This document shows, piece by piece, positions 61,599 through 64,000 of a stretch of DNA of 64,000 nucleotides. The stretch's first letter is position 1, and each line of letters opens with the position of its first letter. Below the pieces are notes generated by a model. The model saw only the letters and a program-made list of their open reading frames with translations. It did no database searches and was not told the origin of the DNA. The DNA is from Flavobacterium cucumis (lineage in GTDB: Bacteria; Bacteroidota; Bacteroidia; Flavobacteriales; Flavobacteriaceae). The translations under genes and the position numbers were made by a program. The DNA lies in assembly GCF_900148835.1 (NCBI RefSeq), contig NZ_FRYK01000001.1:1178001-1242000 (forward strand). The letters run 5' to 3'.

Positions 61599-62564
61599 AT
61601 GAGTACAATTCAAAAAATAGTGTTCCAAAATGTTTCATTGCAAAATGGGGTAGTGCAAGCCAAAGTGATTTTGTCCTATCAATTGTTTGGTCAACCGATT
61701 GGTTTGGCGCCTTTAGTCTTAGTGAATCATGCTTTGACCGGAAATTCACAAGTTATTGGCGAAAACGGTTGGTGGCAATCGTTAATTGGTAATGATAAAA
61801 TTATTGATACCAAAAAATATGCAGTTTTAGCTTTCAATATTCCTGGAAACGGCTATCAAGATGCAGAAAACTTGATTGAAAATTATCAAGATTTCACAAC
61901 CTCTGATATTGCGAATTTATTCTGGAAAGGAATCGATTCGTTAAAAGTGAATCAAGTTTTTGCTGTTATTGGTGGAAGTTTAGGCGGTGCAATTGCTTGG
62001 GAAATGGCAGCGATTCGCCCAAAAGCGATTGCGAATTTAATTCCGGTAGCGACAAATTGGAAAGCTTCTGATTGGTTGATTGGAAATGTGTTAATTCAAG
62101 ATTTGATTCTGAATAATTCCAAAAATCCAATTCACGATGCCAGAATTCACGCCATGTTATTGTATCGAACACCCGAATCACTCCAAGAAAAATTCCACAA
62201 TCAATTACAAAATTCGGAAGGATTGTTTCAAGTGGAAAGTTGGTTGCTGCATCACGGAAAAAAATTACAAAATCGATTTCAACTTTCGGCATACAAACTC
62301 ATGAATCATTTATTGAAAACTATCGATGTTTTCAAAAACAAAGAACAATCTGAAGTTATAAAAAGTATCACTTCCAACATTCACTTAATCAGTGTGGATA
62401 CTGATTACTTTTTTACGGCAAACGAAATCAAAACTGCTTTTGTACAAATCAAAAACTACAAGAGCAACACATTTTATCATGAAATCAAATCTATTCACGG
62501 ACATGATGCTTTCTTGATAGAATTTGAACAACTAAACACTATACTTAAACCTATATTTAATTAA
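61599..62564 (+). CDS. metX: Homoserine O-acetyltransferase-like alpha/beta hydrolase
   Basis: A 321-residue alpha/beta-hydrolase-fold acyltransferase of the MetX family: LVNHALTGNSQV, FNIPGNGYQ, and the nucleophile elbow GGSLGGAIAWEMA. The C-terminal DTDYFF and SIHGHDAFL supply Asp and His. It should make O-acetylhomoserine for MetY. It is shorter than classical MetX (about 360-380), with a reduced lid region, as is common in this phylum. It sits between metY and thrA, which fits. Confidence 0.88.
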   Translation: MSTIQKIVFQNVSLQNGVVQAKVILSYQLFGQPIGLAPLVLVNHALTGNSQVIGENGWWQSLIGNDKIIDTKKYAVLAFNIPGNGYQDAENLIENYQDFTTSDIANLFWKGIDSLKVNQVFAVIGGSLGGAIAWEMAAIRPKAIANLIPVATNWKASDWLIGNVLIQDLILNNSKNPIHDARIHAMLLYRTPESLQEKFHNQLQNSEGLFQVESWLLHHGKKLQNRFQLSAYKLMNHLLKTIDVFKNKEQSEVIKSITSNIHLISVDTDYFFTANEIKTAFVQIKNYKSNTFYHEIKSIHGHDAFLIEFEQLNTILKPIFN

Positions 62565-62566
62565 GA

Positions 62567-64000
62567 ATGAAAATATTAAAATTTGGTGGAAAATCATTAG
62601 CAAACGGAGAAGGATTACAAAAAGTAATTCAAACGATTGCTCAAAAATATTTCAATAATGAACCCATTGCAGTCGTAGTTTCGGCTAGAGGAAATGCTAC
62701 AGACGAATTGGTAATTTTACTAAAAAAAGCACAAGCCAACATCAATTTTCAAGCAGATTTTGAGCAATTCAAAAAATACCAATTGGAAGGCTTGAAAGAA
62801 AATATCTTCGAAGAAGAATTTTCGGTTTTACAGAAATTACTAGAAGGCGTTTCGCTTTTAGGCGATTACAGTGAAAAAATCAAAGACCAAGTTATTGCGT
62901 ATGGCGAAATTCTTTCAGCAAAATATGTATCTAATGTCTTAAATGAAAACAGCATCAAAGCACAATTCACAGATTCACGTCAATTAATAAAAACCGATAT
63001 TAATTTCGGAAATGCGCAACCAATAGATGCCGTTTCAAAACGAAATGTGTTAGATTATTTTGAAAAAAATACAGATAAAGTAAACATTGTAACGGGTTTT
63101 ATCGGTTCAACATTACATAATGAAACCACAACTTTAGGGAGAAATGGAAGTAATTACACCGCTTCCTTATTAGCAAATTATCTAAACGCTGAAGAATTCC
63201 AAAATTACACACACGTTGATGGAATTTTTACTGCAAATCCTGATTTAGTTGCCGATGCGAAAAAAATAGAGCGTTTGTCATTCAACGAAGCGAATGAGTT
63301 GGCAAATTTCGGAGCGCAAATTTTACATGCCAAAACCATTATTCCGTTGGTAGAAAAAAATATTCCGTTACGCATTTTAAATACTTTCAATCCTGAAGGC
63401 AATGGAACGTTAATCACTTCAGAACAAACCAATGAAGGAATTAAATCGCTTTCGGTTTTAACGAATGTTTCGTTAATTAATTTAGAAGGAAGAGGTTTAT
63501 TAGGAAAAACAGGTGTTGATGCACGAATTTTCCGAGTAATGGCAGAAAACGACATTAGTGTTAGCATCATTTCGCAAGGTTCTTCGGAAAGAGGAATTGG
63601 TTTGGTCGTGAGTTCTGACAAGGCTTCGAAAGCTTTGGTTGGTTTGGAAAAAGAATTTGAAACTGATTTTTACACAAAAGATGTCAATAAAATTTCAGTA
63701 AACGATAACATTGCTGTGATTTCTATAATTGGACAAGATTTAACAAATTTCCATAAACCTTACACGGCTTTAATCCGAAATAAAATCACGCCAATTTTGT
63801 TGAACAATACCGTTACGGGAAGAAACATCAGTTTGGTCATCAGTCAAGATGAATTCAAACGTGCTTTAAATGTAATTCATGGCGAAATTTTTGGAGTAGC
63901 GAAAAAAATCAATATAGCCATTTTTGGTCATGGAACGGTTGGTGGAACTTTGATTTCCCAAATTTTAGAATCTGCGAAAAATATCGAGAAACGAAAAGGA
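62567..64000 (+). CDS. thrA: Bifunctional aspartate kinase / homoserine dehydrogenase (cut by window edge)
   Basis: The frame opens 2 bp after metX and runs 478 codons to the window edge. It starts MKILKFGGKSLANGEGL (aspartokinase) and has TTLGRNGSNYTASLLA (kinase site) and a regulatory ACT region (LLGKTGVDARIFRVMAEND, ISQGSSERGIGLVV). Near the end the homoserine dehydrogenase NAD site begins (INIAIFGHGTVGGTLI). It makes aspartyl phosphate and homoserine, the carbon precursor for MetX. The C-terminal dehydrogenase domain is outside the window. Confidence 0.95.
   Translation, partial: MKILKFGGKSLANGEGLQKVIQTIAQKYFNNEPIAVVVSARGNATDELVILLKKAQANINFQADFEQFKKYQLEGLKENIFEEEFSVLQKLLEGVSLLGDYSEKIKDQVIAYGEILSAKYVSNVLNENSIKAQFTDSRQLIKTDINFGNAQPIDAVSKRNVLDYFEKNTDKVNIVTGFIGSTLHNETTTLGRNGSNYTASLLANYLNAEEFQNYTHVDGIFTANPDLVADAKKIERLSFNEANELANFGAQILHAKTIIPLVEKNIPLRILNTFNPEGNGTLITSEQTNEGIKSLSVLTNVSLINLEGRGLLGKTGVDARIFRVMAENDISVSIISQGSSERGIGLVVSSDKASKALVGLEKEFETDFYTKDVNKISVNDNIAVISIIGQDLTNFHKPYTALIRNKITPILLNNTVTGRNISLVISQDEFKRALNVIHGEIFGVAKKINIAIFGHGTVGGTLISQILESAKNIEKRKG

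Noticed and set aside
1..64000. tRNA or rRNA genes
   Set aside because: I looked for T-loop-like GTTCAAATC/GTTCGAATC segments; the only near match (about 23893) is inside porT and lacks a cloverleaf.

Overview
The window looks like a chromosomal segment of a Flavobacterium-type member of the Bacteroidota. It is AT-rich. Many promoters carry the Bacteroidota -7 element TAnnTTTG, and I see no clear Shine-Dalgarno sites. Family content also fits: GLPGLI protein, PorT of type IX secretion, TamL lipoprotein, DUF5686, TonB-dependent receptors with carboxypeptidase-like N-termini, and a zinc-finger-less AccD. I saw no rRNA, tRNA, CRISPR array, prophage or insertion sequence.

Layout. 1-10.8 kb: lpxB (cut by the window edge) and surE, a C-terminal processing protease, a coiled-coil secreted protein, a lipoprotein nuclease, and the cell-shape operon mreB-mreC-mreD-mrdA-rodA on the minus strand. 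10.8-25.6 kb: purH, an aldehyde dehydrogenase, a broken small membrane ORF, a MacB-like permease, a TonB-dependent receptor, accD, fbaA, tamL, an rRNA/tRNA methyltransferase, ubiE-porT and folA. 25.6-28.8 kb: between folA and thyA lie a TonB-like protein, an unknown membrane protein, a Fic protein with a palindromic operator on its own promoter, and a protein with a TIR-like C-terminal domain. 28.8-43 kb: thyA, a nucleoside transporter, a DUF151 nuclease, etfBA, pdhB, DUF5686, a DNA glycosylase, soluble and membrane pyrophosphatases (the latter with an unusual Cys/His-rich tail) and a deoxynucleoside kinase. 43-48.2 kb: a GLPGLI/outer-membrane-barrel pair and metK, which has a SAM-II riboswitch.

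48.5-64 kb is a sulfur block. An 11-kb operon turns sulfate into cysteine (cysH, cysD, cysN, cysE, cysK, cobA, cysJ, cysI, a DUF2490 outer-membrane protein, and a precorrin-2 dehydrogenase fused to a TauE/SafE transporter). The methionine operon metY-metX-thrA follows. Each operon is preceded by the same roughly 210-bp control module: two TAGA-N7-TCTA sites exactly 30 bp apart, the second overlapping the -7 box; a 22-codon leader ORF rich in Cys and Met codons; and a terminator whose 5' arm can instead pair with the end of the leader ORF. This is the layout of ribosome-mediated attenuation by Cys/Met supply. A third Cys-rich mini-ORF lies just before metY. This paired control module is the most interesting item here.

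A second recurring theme is degenerate tandem arrays with a strict 7- or 8-bp period in at least eight intergenic gaps, often running into the stop codon of the neighbouring gene.
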